Below, in pieces: positions 40,907 to 49,088 of a DNA stretch of 64,000 nt. The stretch's first letter is position 1. Each line of letters begins with the position of its first letter. The notes below the pieces were generated by a model that made no database searches, was not told the DNA's origin, and saw only the letters and a program-made list of their open reading frames with translations. The stretch comes from a virus. Both the position numbers and the translations under genes were made by a program. Where the stretch lies: IMG/VR virus record IMGVR_UViG_3300033146_002435, positions 1 through 64,000 of that record, one strand, 5' to 3'.

Positions 40907-41323
40907 ATGTTGCACGATGTAATCAATTTGGAAAAGGGTATTATTATCCTGAATTTGAAAAAAGTCGATATGAATGGAAAGGCCGTTGGGCCCGCACAGC
41001 GTGTCGGTTACAGTGTTGAACCAAAGAAACTTTTAAAAATATTAACGTCACTGGCCAAGAGCGGTGGACGCAGAACTCTCGAAAGACTCATTTTTTCAGC
41101 CAATGATGGCGGTCTTGTTATTGCAACGAGCAAAGGACATCAGATGTTTCCGGGTAATGCGAAAGAAATCATTTCTGGTTTCCTTGCGTCTATTGGTAAG
41201 CCAACCAAGCCAGTTGTCGATGAAAAAATGGACACTGAAGAGAAATCTGTTGCGGAAGTTAAAAAAACAGTTCGCAAGAAAATCACAAAAGGCATTCTTG
41301 CAAAAAAGCCTAAGAGTGAGTAA
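40907..41323 (+). CDS. hypothetical basic protein, 138 aa
   Basis: AGGTGGG lies seven bases before the ATG. A folded first part of about 95 residues (beta and helix) is followed by a Lys-rich tail ending in KKPKSE, likely disordered. It may bind nucleic acid or a virion surface. Family unknown. Confidence 0.65.
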   Translation: MLHDVINLEKGIIILNLKKVDMNGKAVGPAQRVGYSVEPKKLLKILTSLAKSGGRRTLERLIFSANDGGLVIATSKGHQMFPGNAKEIISGFLASIGKPTKPVVDEKMDTEEKSVAEVKKTVRKKITKGILAKKPKSE

Positions 41324-41326
41324 ACT

Positions 41327-42109
41327 ATGTTTTCAGGAAAATCGGAGTTCAATGCGGGTGATGCGTACCAGGCAGCCAAGTTATGCGAATTTTCATATCT
41401 TAGCGAATTAGGTATTCGGTCACATGTAGGCCCCCACGAAAAATTTAAGTTCATATCGGTCAATGAGACACAGTGTTTCGTTATGGCCACAAGGGACGAG
41501 GTTGTAATCGTGTTCCGGGGTAGTCAGACTGCCGAGGACTGGAGCGTTGACTTTGATATTGAACTCCACAATACCCAATTTTGGGATGAAAAAGTGGGAG
41601 TTCATCAGGGCTTTCTTACGGAGGCTCTTAATGTGTTCCCTACGTTGATCCAAACTTTATCCAAGTTTAACATGGACGACAAACCTGTTTACATTGTGGG
41701 CCATAGTTTGGGTGCAGCCCTTGCAGGTGTCATGACCATTTTGTTTGAGTCCGCAAGCATTCATACGAAGGCGACGTACTGCTTCGGAATGCCGAGAATA
41801 GGTGACAAGGACTTCAGCAGAATGTTTGACAACCATGTGGGAAAGCATGTATTCCGGGTTGTCAATCAGAATGATGTAGTGACTCGAGTTCCATTTCGTT
41901 CACTCGGCTACTCACATGTAGGACAGTTGGTGTACATCGAGGATGATTACACCCTGAATCTACGTCCCGGGATCTGGCACATGATTCTCCAGAGGTTTAA
42001 CCCTGGCGATGAGGGCATCTTTGCCCTACTGAAAGATGGCGTTGACGATCACGATATAAAGTATTATGTTGAGGCCATGTTTAAAAACACGGAGGTGCGA
42101 ATTGCGTAA
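41327..42109 (+). CDS. class 3 lipase-type alpha/beta hydrolase, 260 aa
   Basis: The lipase_3 pattern is complete: VIVFRGSQTAEDW near residue 60, the nucleophile elbow GHSLG with Ser127, YCFGMPRIG near 151, Asp183 in NQNDVV and His197 in YSHVG. These residues form a Ser-Asp-His triad. There is no signal peptide. The gene lies between the tail spike genes and a lipoprotein gene, so the enzyme may act on host membrane lipid or lipid-linked surface material, in the virion or at lysis. The ribosome site is weak. Confidence 0.85.
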   Translation: MFSGKSEFNAGDAYQAAKLCEFSYLSELGIRSHVGPHEKFKFISVNETQCFVMATRDEVVIVFRGSQTAEDWSVDFDIELHNTQFWDEKVGVHQGFLTEALNVFPTLIQTLSKFNMDDKPVYIVGHSLGAALAGVMTILFESASIHTKATYCFGMPRIGDKDFSRMFDNHVGKHVFRVVNQNDVVTRVPFRSLGYSHVGQLVYIEDDYTLNLRPGIWHMILQRFNPGDEGIFALLKDGVDDHDIKYYVEAMFKNTEVRIA

Positions 42110-42563
42110 GAAATTATTGAGTTTGTTCGCCATTACCTTTATGGTGATGTCATGCAACATTTTTAAACCTGTGCAAGAGGATGTCGGAACAGCCGGGGCT
42201 GTCATAGCCGTTGCGGGGGAAACCAAGTTGATGAGTAAGAAGTTCGTGGATACCTTTTACGATGCTCAATCTGAACTCATTATTCACGATGTCAAGTTTA
42301 AAGGTATCACTGAGGAAGAAGCGTGGAAGCGTCAGAATAAATTGAACAGTCAATTATCTGACATTTATGTGATTCTCGATCAACTTCAGGATCTCGAAAT
42401 CCTACTCCACAGTGCTGTTATGCTTAAACTACAGTACGAAAAAGAGGGCCTGGAACCTGATCAAAAGACGATGGATAGAATTGTTAAATACGGTAGTCAG
42501 ATTGCGGTGCTCATCGCAAGGGCTGCCAATATTATGAATGAACTTAAAGGTGGTGACAAATGA
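42102..42563 (+). CDS. lipoprotein, 153 aa, TTG start
   Basis: GGAGG six bases before a TTG at 42102 gives a start that produces a clean lipoprotein signal: a basic tip (RKK), a hydrophobic core and the lipobox MSC with Cys18. An ATG at 42066 would bury this signal. The mature part is helical and charged. Candidates are an outer-membrane spanin subunit or a superinfection-exclusion lipoprotein; the lipase neighbour overlaps by eight bases. Confidence 0.72.
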   Translation: MRKKLLSLFAITFMVMSCNIFKPVQEDVGTAGAVIAVAGETKLMSKKFVDTFYDAQSELIIHDVKFKGITEEEAWKRQNKLNSQLSDIYVILDQLQDLEILLHSAVMLKLQYEKEGLEPDQKTMDRIVKYGSQIAVLIARAANIMNELKGGDK

Positions 42564-42775
42564 CTCCTGCGGAAATTACAGCATTGGCTCAGCTACTCGC
42601 ACAGTTCACTCCTGTGGCTGTTGATCTTATAAAGAAGGTCACGACCCCGCAGGAGGCCACTGTTGCTTTTGCTGACATTGTGAAAGAAATTGATTTTGAT
42701 TTTGAATACGTGAAGAAAGTTGATGAGGCAAACGCCAAGTTGACTGACGCACTGCAACATCGTGGAGGTGCGTGA
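42560..42775 (+). CDS. hypothetical helical protein, 71 aa
   Basis: The start overlaps the lipoprotein stop by four bases. The product is helical and amphipathic with no clear membrane span (LAQLLAQFTPVAVDLIKKV is only mildly hydrophobic). It may partner the lipoprotein. Family unknown. Confidence 0.65.
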   Translation: MTPAEITALAQLLAQFTPVAVDLIKKVTTPQEATVAFADIVKEIDFDFEYVKKVDEANAKLTDALQHRGGA

Positions 42776-43106
42776 TGGGCAACGCTTATTTTCAGGGGAT
42801 GTAGGTGGTGATGGGTCAGGTATTCACGCTTACACGACAACGATAGCTGCGGGTGTAATTGAAGAGATTGTTTTTTCAGAAGTTAAAAGTCTTCTTTTGG
42901 TTACGACTATCCTAAGTTCAGCGTCGAAACCTAACCGGTTACAGATTGCTACTGACTTTGACGGTACTGGAGCAACGTATGCGTCGGATATAGCACTCCA
43001 AGCGAAGACAACAAATTGTTTGTTAATGAATTGTAGTGTAAAGAAAGTTTCCCTTAGAAACTCTCATGGGACGGATAATATTACAGTTAATGTATTTGCT
43101 CTCTAG
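42775..43106 (+). CDS. small virion-type protein with frame break near the start
   Basis: GGAGG six bases before ATG 42775, and overlap of that ATG with the previous TGA, point to this start, but its frame ends after nine codons at 42802. The rest (about 105 residues, beta-rich, to 43106) lies in another frame that reaches back only to a GTG at 42762 with no ribosome site. One base change in length near CAGGGGATGTAG (42792-42803) would join them. Either an indel or a frameshift is likely. Confidence 0.5.
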
Positions 43107-43115
43107 TATTAACCA

Positions 43116-43144
43116 TTGACACAAGACTCATTTGAAGTTTTAAT
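43116..43144 (+). promoter_or_regulatory. sigma-70 promoter
   Basis: TTGACA, 17 bases, TTTAAT, eleven of twelve consensus positions. It lies just after the 43106 stop and would drive the genes from 43163 to 45236. Confidence 0.8.
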
Positions 43145-43162
43145 AGAAGCAGGAGGTTGATT

Positions 43163-43345
43163 TTGGACTACTTAAACATGGCATTGGGCCTACACGATAA
43201 ATCGACTCCTGCTAACTTCAAGAGAGGCAAACGATGGAAAAAGTCCAAGACCCACAGGAGCACCCAGGAATCCCTCGAATCATCCGAACAAAATATTCGG
43301 AGTACCAATACAACTCCAGAGGACAAACAAGAAAGCAGGAAGTAG
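43163..43345 (+). CDS. possible 60-aa basic protein, TTG start
   Basis: GGAGG lies six bases before the TTG and a promoter is just upstream. The frame overlaps the next gene by 112 bases, and its C-terminal half is low-complexity Ser/Thr/Lys, which could be a frame shadow. The ribosome site is the main support. Confidence 0.35.
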   Translation: MDYLNMALGLHDKSTPANFKRGKRWKKSKTHRSTQESLESSEQNIRSTNTTPEDKQESRK

Positions 43346-43938
43346 TTTTCATCCCGGATGAGGAAAAGAACTTACTTCTTTACTTTATGGGAGTTCATGC
43401 TACGAGAAAGTTGACACCCGAAAAATATTTGATGTATCACCTGATGTGGAAATACTGGGGTGAAATCGACCGAAAGGCTATATTCAAGTTATCCGGCATT
43501 AGTATCTCAGAGCCTTCGGATAAGGATACGGTGAATTATAAACTGGCAAGATCAATTGGTAGCCGGATTTCCGACGCTGCCTGCTCCGTTGAGGGTTATC
43601 TGTCCACTTGGCCTACACCTAGCTTCAAAAGAGCTACAAGAGCCTGTCACGAAGCACTCAGAGAACTTTTACCGGGTATGCATAAGGTAAGCTCAAAGCT
43701 ACTTTCCGATGGTATGTTGACACGCCACAAGAATTTTAACGATGCAATCGTGGTAGCCACGAGGCTAAAAGACATTGTTCACATCCTTTACGACGACCAA
43801 ATTCTGCTCGTGTCAACTACGAAGAATGCCGAGCGTAGAGACTGGCTTAACGAATTGAGGCTTCAGGCGAAGCTGCTGAAAGGCTCCGTTTTGTGTATTG
43901 TGGGTAAAACTTCAACATCATCCTTGCTTTTTAAATAG
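43234..43938 (+). CDS. hypothetical protein, 234 aa
   Basis: GAGG six bases before the ATG supports the start. The protein is helical and basic with two Cys and no membrane segment. A Trp-rich stretch (LMWKYWGEIDRK) lies near residue 65. I see no catalytic motif and do not recognise the family. It is driven by the 43116 promoter and stands in the block before the terminase genes. Confidence 0.68.
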   Translation: MEKVQDPQEHPGIPRIIRTKYSEYQYNSRGQTRKQEVVFIPDEEKNLLLYFMGVHATRKLTPEKYLMYHLMWKYWGEIDRKAIFKLSGISISEPSDKDTVNYKLARSIGSRISDAACSVEGYLSTWPTPSFKRATRACHEALRELLPGMHKVSSKLLSDGMLTRHKNFNDAIVVATRLKDIVHILYDDQILLVSTTKNAERRDWLNELRLQAKLLKGSVLCIVGKTSTSSLLFK

Positions 43939-43971
43939 AAGGGATTTATACTGGACACTTAGGAGGCGAGT

Positions 43972-44295
43972 GTGAAGTGTAAAAACCCATTTTGCGATTA
44001 TGATACAGAGAGAAGACTGAGCGATGCGGGCCTGTTAAAGGGTTGGTGTCCAACGTGTTACAGGTTGGTGTATCGAAATGGTACACTACCTATGAATGCG
44101 GATGTTCCTGCGTTCAGCCAGAAGAGTGTGACGTATCCCATGTTTATTGAGGGTGCTGTCGAATACGCATACCCGATGGACGAATTTCTGTGGCGGTACA
44201 AAGTGAGTCTTGACAAACTCGTTGAGTTTGAAGAGGAAAATAAAGTAAATTATGAGGAGACGAGGAAAAATGGACACATTGTTTTTATTAAGTAG
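43972..44295 (+). CDS. zinc-finger-like hypothetical protein, 107 aa
   Basis: AGGAGG precedes the GTG start. CKNPFC near residue 3 and CPTC near residue 26 form a likely zinc site at the N-terminus, as in small phage and HNH-linked proteins, and the rest is acidic and alpha/beta. A partial copy of the GACACT operator (GACACT, nine bases, AGTGTG, 43954-43974) covers the ribosome site. Confidence 0.66.
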   Translation: MKCKNPFCDYDTERRLSDAGLLKGWCPTCYRLVYRNGTLPMNADVPAFSQKSVTYPMFIEGAVEYAYPMDEFLWRYKVSLDKLVEFEEENKVNYEETRKNGHIVFIK

Positions 44296-44710
44296 CCATC
44301 AAATTTTTCTTATTATTGTGCTTATTTTTACCGTAGTGCTGATGTTAATTATTCAATACGGAAAGCCCGATATTACTTTGGCTATTCTTATGGCCCGTGT
44401 GACAAAAATTCGGGGAAACAAGTACACGATAGAAGGCCTGTACGGAGTGTACCATTTGGATTATAGCCTTCAACTTTACGAAGGCTTTGACGTGTGGCGA
44501 TCCGCTTTTATGAGGGGATCTAAAGAATACTACGGCCCAATCATCTTCGATGATGAGAACAAAACTTTTCTTCCGGTGAACCCTAACCAAAAGAAAAGTC
44601 TGTACTGGGTATCTGACATCAACCAAGGGGTAAAGTCAGGCGTTTTGAAAACGCCATTTGTCATGACTTACTATGACAGGAGGGAATCCATTGTTAAAGG
44701 AACAGAGTGA
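44270..44710 (+). CDS. membrane-anchored hypothetical protein, 146 aa
   Basis: GAGG lies six bases before ATG 44270, which is preferred to an ATG at 44252. A hydrophobic helix spans residues 9-30, and the rest is a beta-rich soluble domain with many Tyr. It overlaps the genes on both sides by about 20 bases. Membrane location is likely; function unknown. Confidence 0.67.
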   Translation: MDTLFLLSSHQIFLIIVLIFTVVLMLIIQYGKPDITLAILMARVTKIRGNKYTIEGLYGVYHLDYSLQLYEGFDVWRSAFMRGSKEYYGPIIFDDENKTFLPVNPNQKKSLYWVSDINQGVKSGVLKTPFVMTYYDRRESIVKGTE

Positions 44711-45236
44711 CCATAGACCAAATGTGTGTAACGTAAGACCGCAAATGAATCCGATGCGATCTAATTTTAATAAATCCGAGTACGTCCTGGGGCTTATGCG
44801 AGAGCGTGAGATAACCCCAATGTACCAAATTGAAGTTGATGTGATCAATCGACCTATCGGCGAGGCCCACAGAGAGGCACTTGAGGCCGTAGAGACATGG
44901 CTTACAAACTTCATGGGCGAGAACGACGTTCATCACAATTTTGTTGAAATCGTGAGAGATTATGATATGCATGGGGTATTCGACGAACCCATCGTTAAGA
45001 TGAAGCGTCTGATTTGTCTTGAACATGGCTATCAGTACGTAATCATGCATCAGTTCACCCACGTTGGCTATGAGGACAACACAGACGGGCATGATAAAGC
45101 TGTGCAATCGCTTCAGGTTGGCTTTTTGAGCTTACTGCTTAATAACAAAGTGGAGACATTTGACTCGCTTAAAGAAATGCCACTGTTGGTTGAGGGAGTT
45201 GTCGAATCCCTTGAAAAGATGGGATTCGCTGATTAA
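44691..45236 (+). CDS. hypothetical protein, 181 aa, TTG start
   Basis: AGGAGG seven bases before TTG 44691 fits better than the ATG at 44673 that precedes this ribosome site. The protein is acidic, alpha/beta, with several His (HHNFVEIVRDYDMHG), but no recognised metal motif. It closes this operon before a terminator. Function unknown. Confidence 0.66.
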   Translation: MLKEQSDHRPNVCNVRPQMNPMRSNFNKSEYVLGLMREREITPMYQIEVDVINRPIGEAHREALEAVETWLTNFMGENDVHHNFVEIVRDYDMHGVFDEPIVKMKRLICLEHGYQYVIMHQFTHVGYEDNTDGHDKAVQSLQVGFLSLLLNNKVETFDSLKEMPLLVEGVVESLEKMGFAD

Positions 45237-45254
45237 GTAAAGTCCCCACATAAA

Positions 45255-45286
45255 GAAGAAAAGCCCCTTTTCAGGGGCTTTTTTTA
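45255..45286. terminator. bidirectional intrinsic terminator
   Basis: AAGCCCC (45261-45267) and GGGGCTT (45274-45280) pair, with T-runs on both strands. It ends the rightward operon and the leftward 45284 gene alike. Confidence 0.9.
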
Positions 45287-46741
45287 TGGAGTTTGTTTCG
45301 CCATCATGAAGTTGAATAGTTGGATTCCGTTGTCCGGGTTATTGCTCAGGCTGTAATAGCCTGCGACGGGTATGTTTGGTGTACTGTTTTCGAGCCTTAA
45401 AGTCCCGAGTAACCTCTTGGGTAACGTCGGGAAGTTTGCTCGGGTGAAGATGATTGCGACGTTTCCCTGGGGCGGGACATCCTCTCTATCAGTCAGTTCC
45501 TGAAGCTGTCCGTTTTCATCGTTCCAGACAAGTGTCCAACGAACACTGGCGTACTCGCCTTCGAGATAATCTGATTGGTCAAAATTTCCGATAATAAGTG
45601 CGGGAGTGTGGTACTCATCCATCTCGAATCCGGGTATCACCATCTCAGCAGAGCTGCCTTCCTCAAGTCTGTCAGTGGTCTTGATGACATTTTGAAGTCC
45701 TTCCGCATCCGGGCTTATCTTCAGATGCTGGTGAATAGTCACGGTCACTGGCCTCGACGTTCTGACGTTGAGGACACCTTGATGAATGTATTCCGGTGAT
45801 ATGAGCATAATTTTTGAAATGTCTTCCATAAATATTTTATTGGGAAGCACCATCCGAGTTCTCCAGGCTATCTCCGATCCATACCCGTCGGGGCTCCAGG
45901 GTCTGACACCGAAGTCAACCTTCACGCTTCCGGAGTAACCGCCCGTATCAATGGAAAGGAGTGTGGAACCCCTGTCGTCCTCAGTGAGCCATGGGAAAAA
46001 ATAGTATGATGTGGTGGGTTTGACATACCATAGTTGGCTGTAATCCCACATGGTGCTGTCACCGTTTGGCAGTATGCCTTTGAGTTTGAAGTAAATAAAG
46101 CCTTCACCAAATGTGGTTAAGTCGAGTTTATACGTTCCGCTATCCGTGTGGGTGAGATAAATTCCATAATCCACAAACCCGTTTCCTGCGAGAAAGTCCG
46201 GGTGGTTGGATACTTCAAGAAAATAGCTGTCAATTCCATTCGACAGGTTCCATCTCAAAGTCAATTCATCATGGTTATACTGCTCATCAGGTTGAGTAGG
46301 CAGTTGCAGTCGAGGGCTTTCGTATCCGTTTTCAATGGTTGTCTGCTTTACATAAGTCCATCCGTCTCCGGGCCCGTATCCGTGCTTCACAATATCTACC
46401 ACGGATGTGCCTTCAGCAAAGGCTATTTTGACAAACCAACTTCCGTTACCCAGAGGCAGGGGGAAAGTGTAACTGGTTTTGGTGGCGGGTATGCCGTTAT
46501 TGGATTCGTAGATGTAGGTTGTCTTTACATCGGCATTTTGAAAGTTGTAATCTGTCGAGATGGCAATCATAAGGTTTTCGGATGCACCACGTTGGTTAAT
46601 GTTTGTGGTTTCCACGTTGAACTCAATGACGAGCTGTCCCTGGTGTTCGAAGGACTCGTGAACGGTAAGTAGTTCTAAATCGTATAAGTTGGTGCTTGCA
46701 AAGAGTGAAGCAGTCGAGAGAATAAGTAACAAAAATTTCAT
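45284..46741 (-). CDS. secreted protein of moron type, 485 aa
   Basis: AGAAGGAGG precedes the ATG. The first 16 residues form a signal peptide (basic K, hydrophobic LLLILSTASLF, Ala-Ser cleavage region) without a lipobox. The mature protein is beta-rich with several domains, including fibronectin-like patterns (SYFLEVSNHPDF) and many aromatics. No enzyme motif is seen. It is the only minus-strand gene in the morphogenesis arm and has its own terminator, so it is probably expressed separately, perhaps to change the host surface. TATTAT or TATACA (minus strand, near 46760) might be its -10 box. Confidence 0.72.
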   Translation of the reverse strand: MKFLLLILSTASLFASTNLYDLELLTVHESFEHQGQLVIEFNVETTNINQRGASENLMIAISTDYNFQNADVKTTYIYESNNGIPATKTSYTFPLPLGNGSWFVKIAFAEGTSVVDIVKHGYGPGDGWTYVKQTTIENGYESPRLQLPTQPDEQYNHDELTLRWNLSNGIDSYFLEVSNHPDFLAGNGFVDYGIYLTHTDSGTYKLDLTTFGEGFIYFKLKGILPNGDSTMWDYSQLWYVKPTTSYYFFPWLTEDDRGSTLLSIDTGGYSGSVKVDFGVRPWSPDGYGSEIAWRTRMVLPNKIFMEDISKIMLISPEYIHQGVLNVRTSRPVTVTIHQHLKISPDAEGLQNVIKTTDRLEEGSSAEMVIPGFEMDEYHTPALIIGNFDQSDYLEGEYASVRWTLVWNDENGQLQELTDREDVPPQGNVAIIFTRANFPTLPKRLLGTLRLENSTPNIPVAGYYSLSNNPDNGIQLFNFMMAKQTP

Positions 46742-46785
46742 AGAAACCTCCTTCTACGTGTATAATAGCATTAAAGGGGTGCTGT

Positions 46786-47271
46786 ATGGTAGGCATTGAT
46801 GACCTGGTAAGATACGCAAATTTGATAGGTAGACCTGATGTCCGGACATTGGATGACGCTTCAAAAGAATTGTCTCTCGGCATAGACGAATGTAGAAAAC
46901 TACATGACATTATTTACGATGTGGCTCGTAGGGTAACGGATACACAAACGTATAAGTCGAGAGAATCCCTTGAAACGCAGTTGGCTCTAATTGACTCAAT
47001 GATTCAGGAAGTTGATGTGGCTGAACTTAAATATCAGGATAGGAAATCTATTCTCGATGCTTTGTCCACTGCGTCTAAGTTGAGGATCGAATTGGAAAAT
47101 TTGACGAAAATTAAAGATCAAAGTAGTATGCTGACCGCTATCCTAAAAATTTTATTTGATGAATTATCGTCTATTGACCCCATGCTTGCTATAAAAATTC
47201 GGGATAGTTGTGTGGATAAGTTTGATTCACTGGTCATGGTACTCCCCGCTATTCCGGGAAATGCGGCATGA
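46786..47271 (+). CDS. possible terminase small subunit, 161 aa
   Basis: The protein is helical throughout, begins with a helix-turn-helix-like part (LDDASKELSLGIDECRKL) and has a coiled-coil middle. It overlaps the large terminase gene by four bases. Size, fold pattern and position fit TerS, which binds the packaging site, but no specific motif proves it. TATAAT upstream at 46759 may be its -10 box. Confidence 0.5.
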   Translation: MVGIDDLVRYANLIGRPDVRTLDDASKELSLGIDECRKLHDIIYDVARRVTDTQTYKSRESLETQLALIDSMIQEVDVAELKYQDRKSILDALSTASKLRIELENLTKIKDQSSMLTAILKILFDELSSIDPMLAIKIRDSCVDKFDSLVMVLPAIPGNAA

Positions 47272-49088
47272 GCGAATTTCATGAATTAGCGGGCATGGTA
47301 CGGGATATTCTCGGGAACATGACGTTCAAAGGAGAGTCGAGAGTTTTGCTTACCACTGACTTTATCACGAGATTCACGGCAGATCCCGATCCCATGAATA
47401 CACATAAAAAGTTCAGTTTTGAGGGTCACGAGTGGCAGAGAGATATGTTGAATGATGTTACACGAGAGCAAGCTACACAGAAGTGCTCTCAGATCGGTGT
47501 GTCTGAGGTATTCATCAGAAAAGCATTGGCGATGGTTGTCCACTACGGACTTAACGTGACTTACGTTATGCCTACGTTTGAGGGTATCAAGTCCTATGTT
47601 CCTGCTCGTATTGATCCGGTGATAAGGCATTCCTCCAAGTTGAGTGCCATGATAACTTCCCCTGATAACAACAGTCACAAAATGTTTAAAAACGGTAGGA
47701 GCCTGTACATAAGTCATTCGAATTCTGAAGCAGCCCGTGTATCTACTGCACTCGATATGGTTGTTATGGATGAATTTGATCGTTGTGATGATGCAAACTA
47801 TGACGCATGGCCTCAACGTCTTGGTCACTCGAAGTACAAAATTTATGACTGTTTCTCCACTCCGACGATCAGTGACTACGGAATCAATGCGTTGTTTAAA
47901 CAATCCGATCAGAAATACTACATGATAAAGTGTTCTGCCTGCGGGGAGTGGCAAGTGATGTCGTTTGAGAATAACATAATGTTTAAGAAGGGTTTAGTAG
48001 GACTCCCAGACTTCAACATAAAAATGCCACAGAGATCCGGAGTGGATAAACTTGACTGGAAAGACAAATATCTTGATAGAGAGCCCTACATCGGTTGTCG
48101 TAAATGCAGAAAAAAATTGGACAGGAACGACACATCATTGAGAGAGTGGGTTCCCGAGTTTGCAGGCAGGAAAATATCGGGGCGACAGCTTACTCGTTTT
48201 GATGTCCCCTGGAATCCGGAAACACGGATGGGCCACAATGCCAGTACGATTATCGATGTTTTCTTTCAAAATAGAAGCCTGCTCGAATTTTACAACCAGG
48301 TTTTAGGGATACCTTATGACCAATCTTCTGACTCAATTACAAGATCCGACTTACTAAAATGTCAAGCTGATCCTGCGAGCGGTTTTAATTCGCTCCAAAA
48401 GCATAGCGACGGCATCACCTTCATGGGCGTTGACCAGGGTAAAAACCTACACATCACTATTTACCGGGTAAACGGAGTTTTTTTTGATCTTGTCTATGCA
48501 GAGGAAATGTCAATGGCTCGTGGTAAAGACAGGCAGGATTTTGCTCTTCCAGAGGTTGTCTCGGAAATTTCTGAATTGGCTCGCAAGTTTCGGGTTGTCC
48601 ATGGAGTGTGCGACGGAGCCCCTGATATAAACCTTCCCCGGGCTTTAAGCAAGGCCATGCCCAACGTATTTTGTTGGGCCTTTTTCAATACGAATACCAA
48701 CGGTTACAATAAACCGACTGAGAAAAATAAGGTCATAAGCATTAACAGGTCATGGGTTCTCAACAGTGTGGCAAGTATGGTGAAGAAAGCACACCCTATG
48801 TTTGAGTTGAGAGTTCCATCAAACTTTATAGAAACTAAAGAAGGGAAGGAATACGAAAGCCACTTTTCAGCAATGTCAAAGGCTCTTATGGAAAAACCGG
48901 ATAAACGAACAGGCGTTATGAAGCAGGAAACGGTGTGGGTTAAAAAAAGCGGGAGAGCAGATCATTACCTGCTGTCTTCATGCTATGCTTTAGTAGCGAC
49001 CCTGTTTGTCTATGATCCAAAAGACAAAAAGCGAGTCGTGCCCTATTCAACGGGTTACACAGTTGTAAAGACAAAAGGTGTTTTATGA
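47268..49088 (+). CDS. terL: terminase large subunit, GpA-type
   Basis: The 606-residue protein has a GpA-type ATPase: a variant Walker A KCSQIGVSE at residues 72-80 and Walker B MVVMDEFD at 164-171. STPTISDYGI and a Cys pair (KCSACG near 226, CRKC near 284) match the CxxC zinc part of GpA proteins. The nuclease half has GVDQG near 387 and GVCDG near 445 with candidate metal-binding Asp residues. It packages DNA into the prohead and cuts it. It lies between the possible TerS and the portal gene, overlapping both by four bases. Confidence 0.9.
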   Translation: MSEFHELAGMVRDILGNMTFKGESRVLLTTDFITRFTADPDPMNTHKKFSFEGHEWQRDMLNDVTREQATQKCSQIGVSEVFIRKALAMVVHYGLNVTYVMPTFEGIKSYVPARIDPVIRHSSKLSAMITSPDNNSHKMFKNGRSLYISHSNSEAARVSTALDMVVMDEFDRCDDANYDAWPQRLGHSKYKIYDCFSTPTISDYGINALFKQSDQKYYMIKCSACGEWQVMSFENNIMFKKGLVGLPDFNIKMPQRSGVDKLDWKDKYLDREPYIGCRKCRKKLDRNDTSLREWVPEFAGRKISGRQLTRFDVPWNPETRMGHNASTIIDVFFQNRSLLEFYNQVLGIPYDQSSDSITRSDLLKCQADPASGFNSLQKHSDGITFMGVDQGKNLHITIYRVNGVFFDLVYAEEMSMARGKDRQDFALPEVVSEISELARKFRVVHGVCDGAPDINLPRALSKAMPNVFCWAFFNTNTNGYNKPTEKNKVISINRSWVLNSVASMVKKAHPMFELRVPSNFIETKEGKEYESHFSAMSKALMEKPDKRTGVMKQETVWVKKSGRADHYLLSSCYALVATLFVYDPKDKKRVVPYSTGYTVVKTKGVL

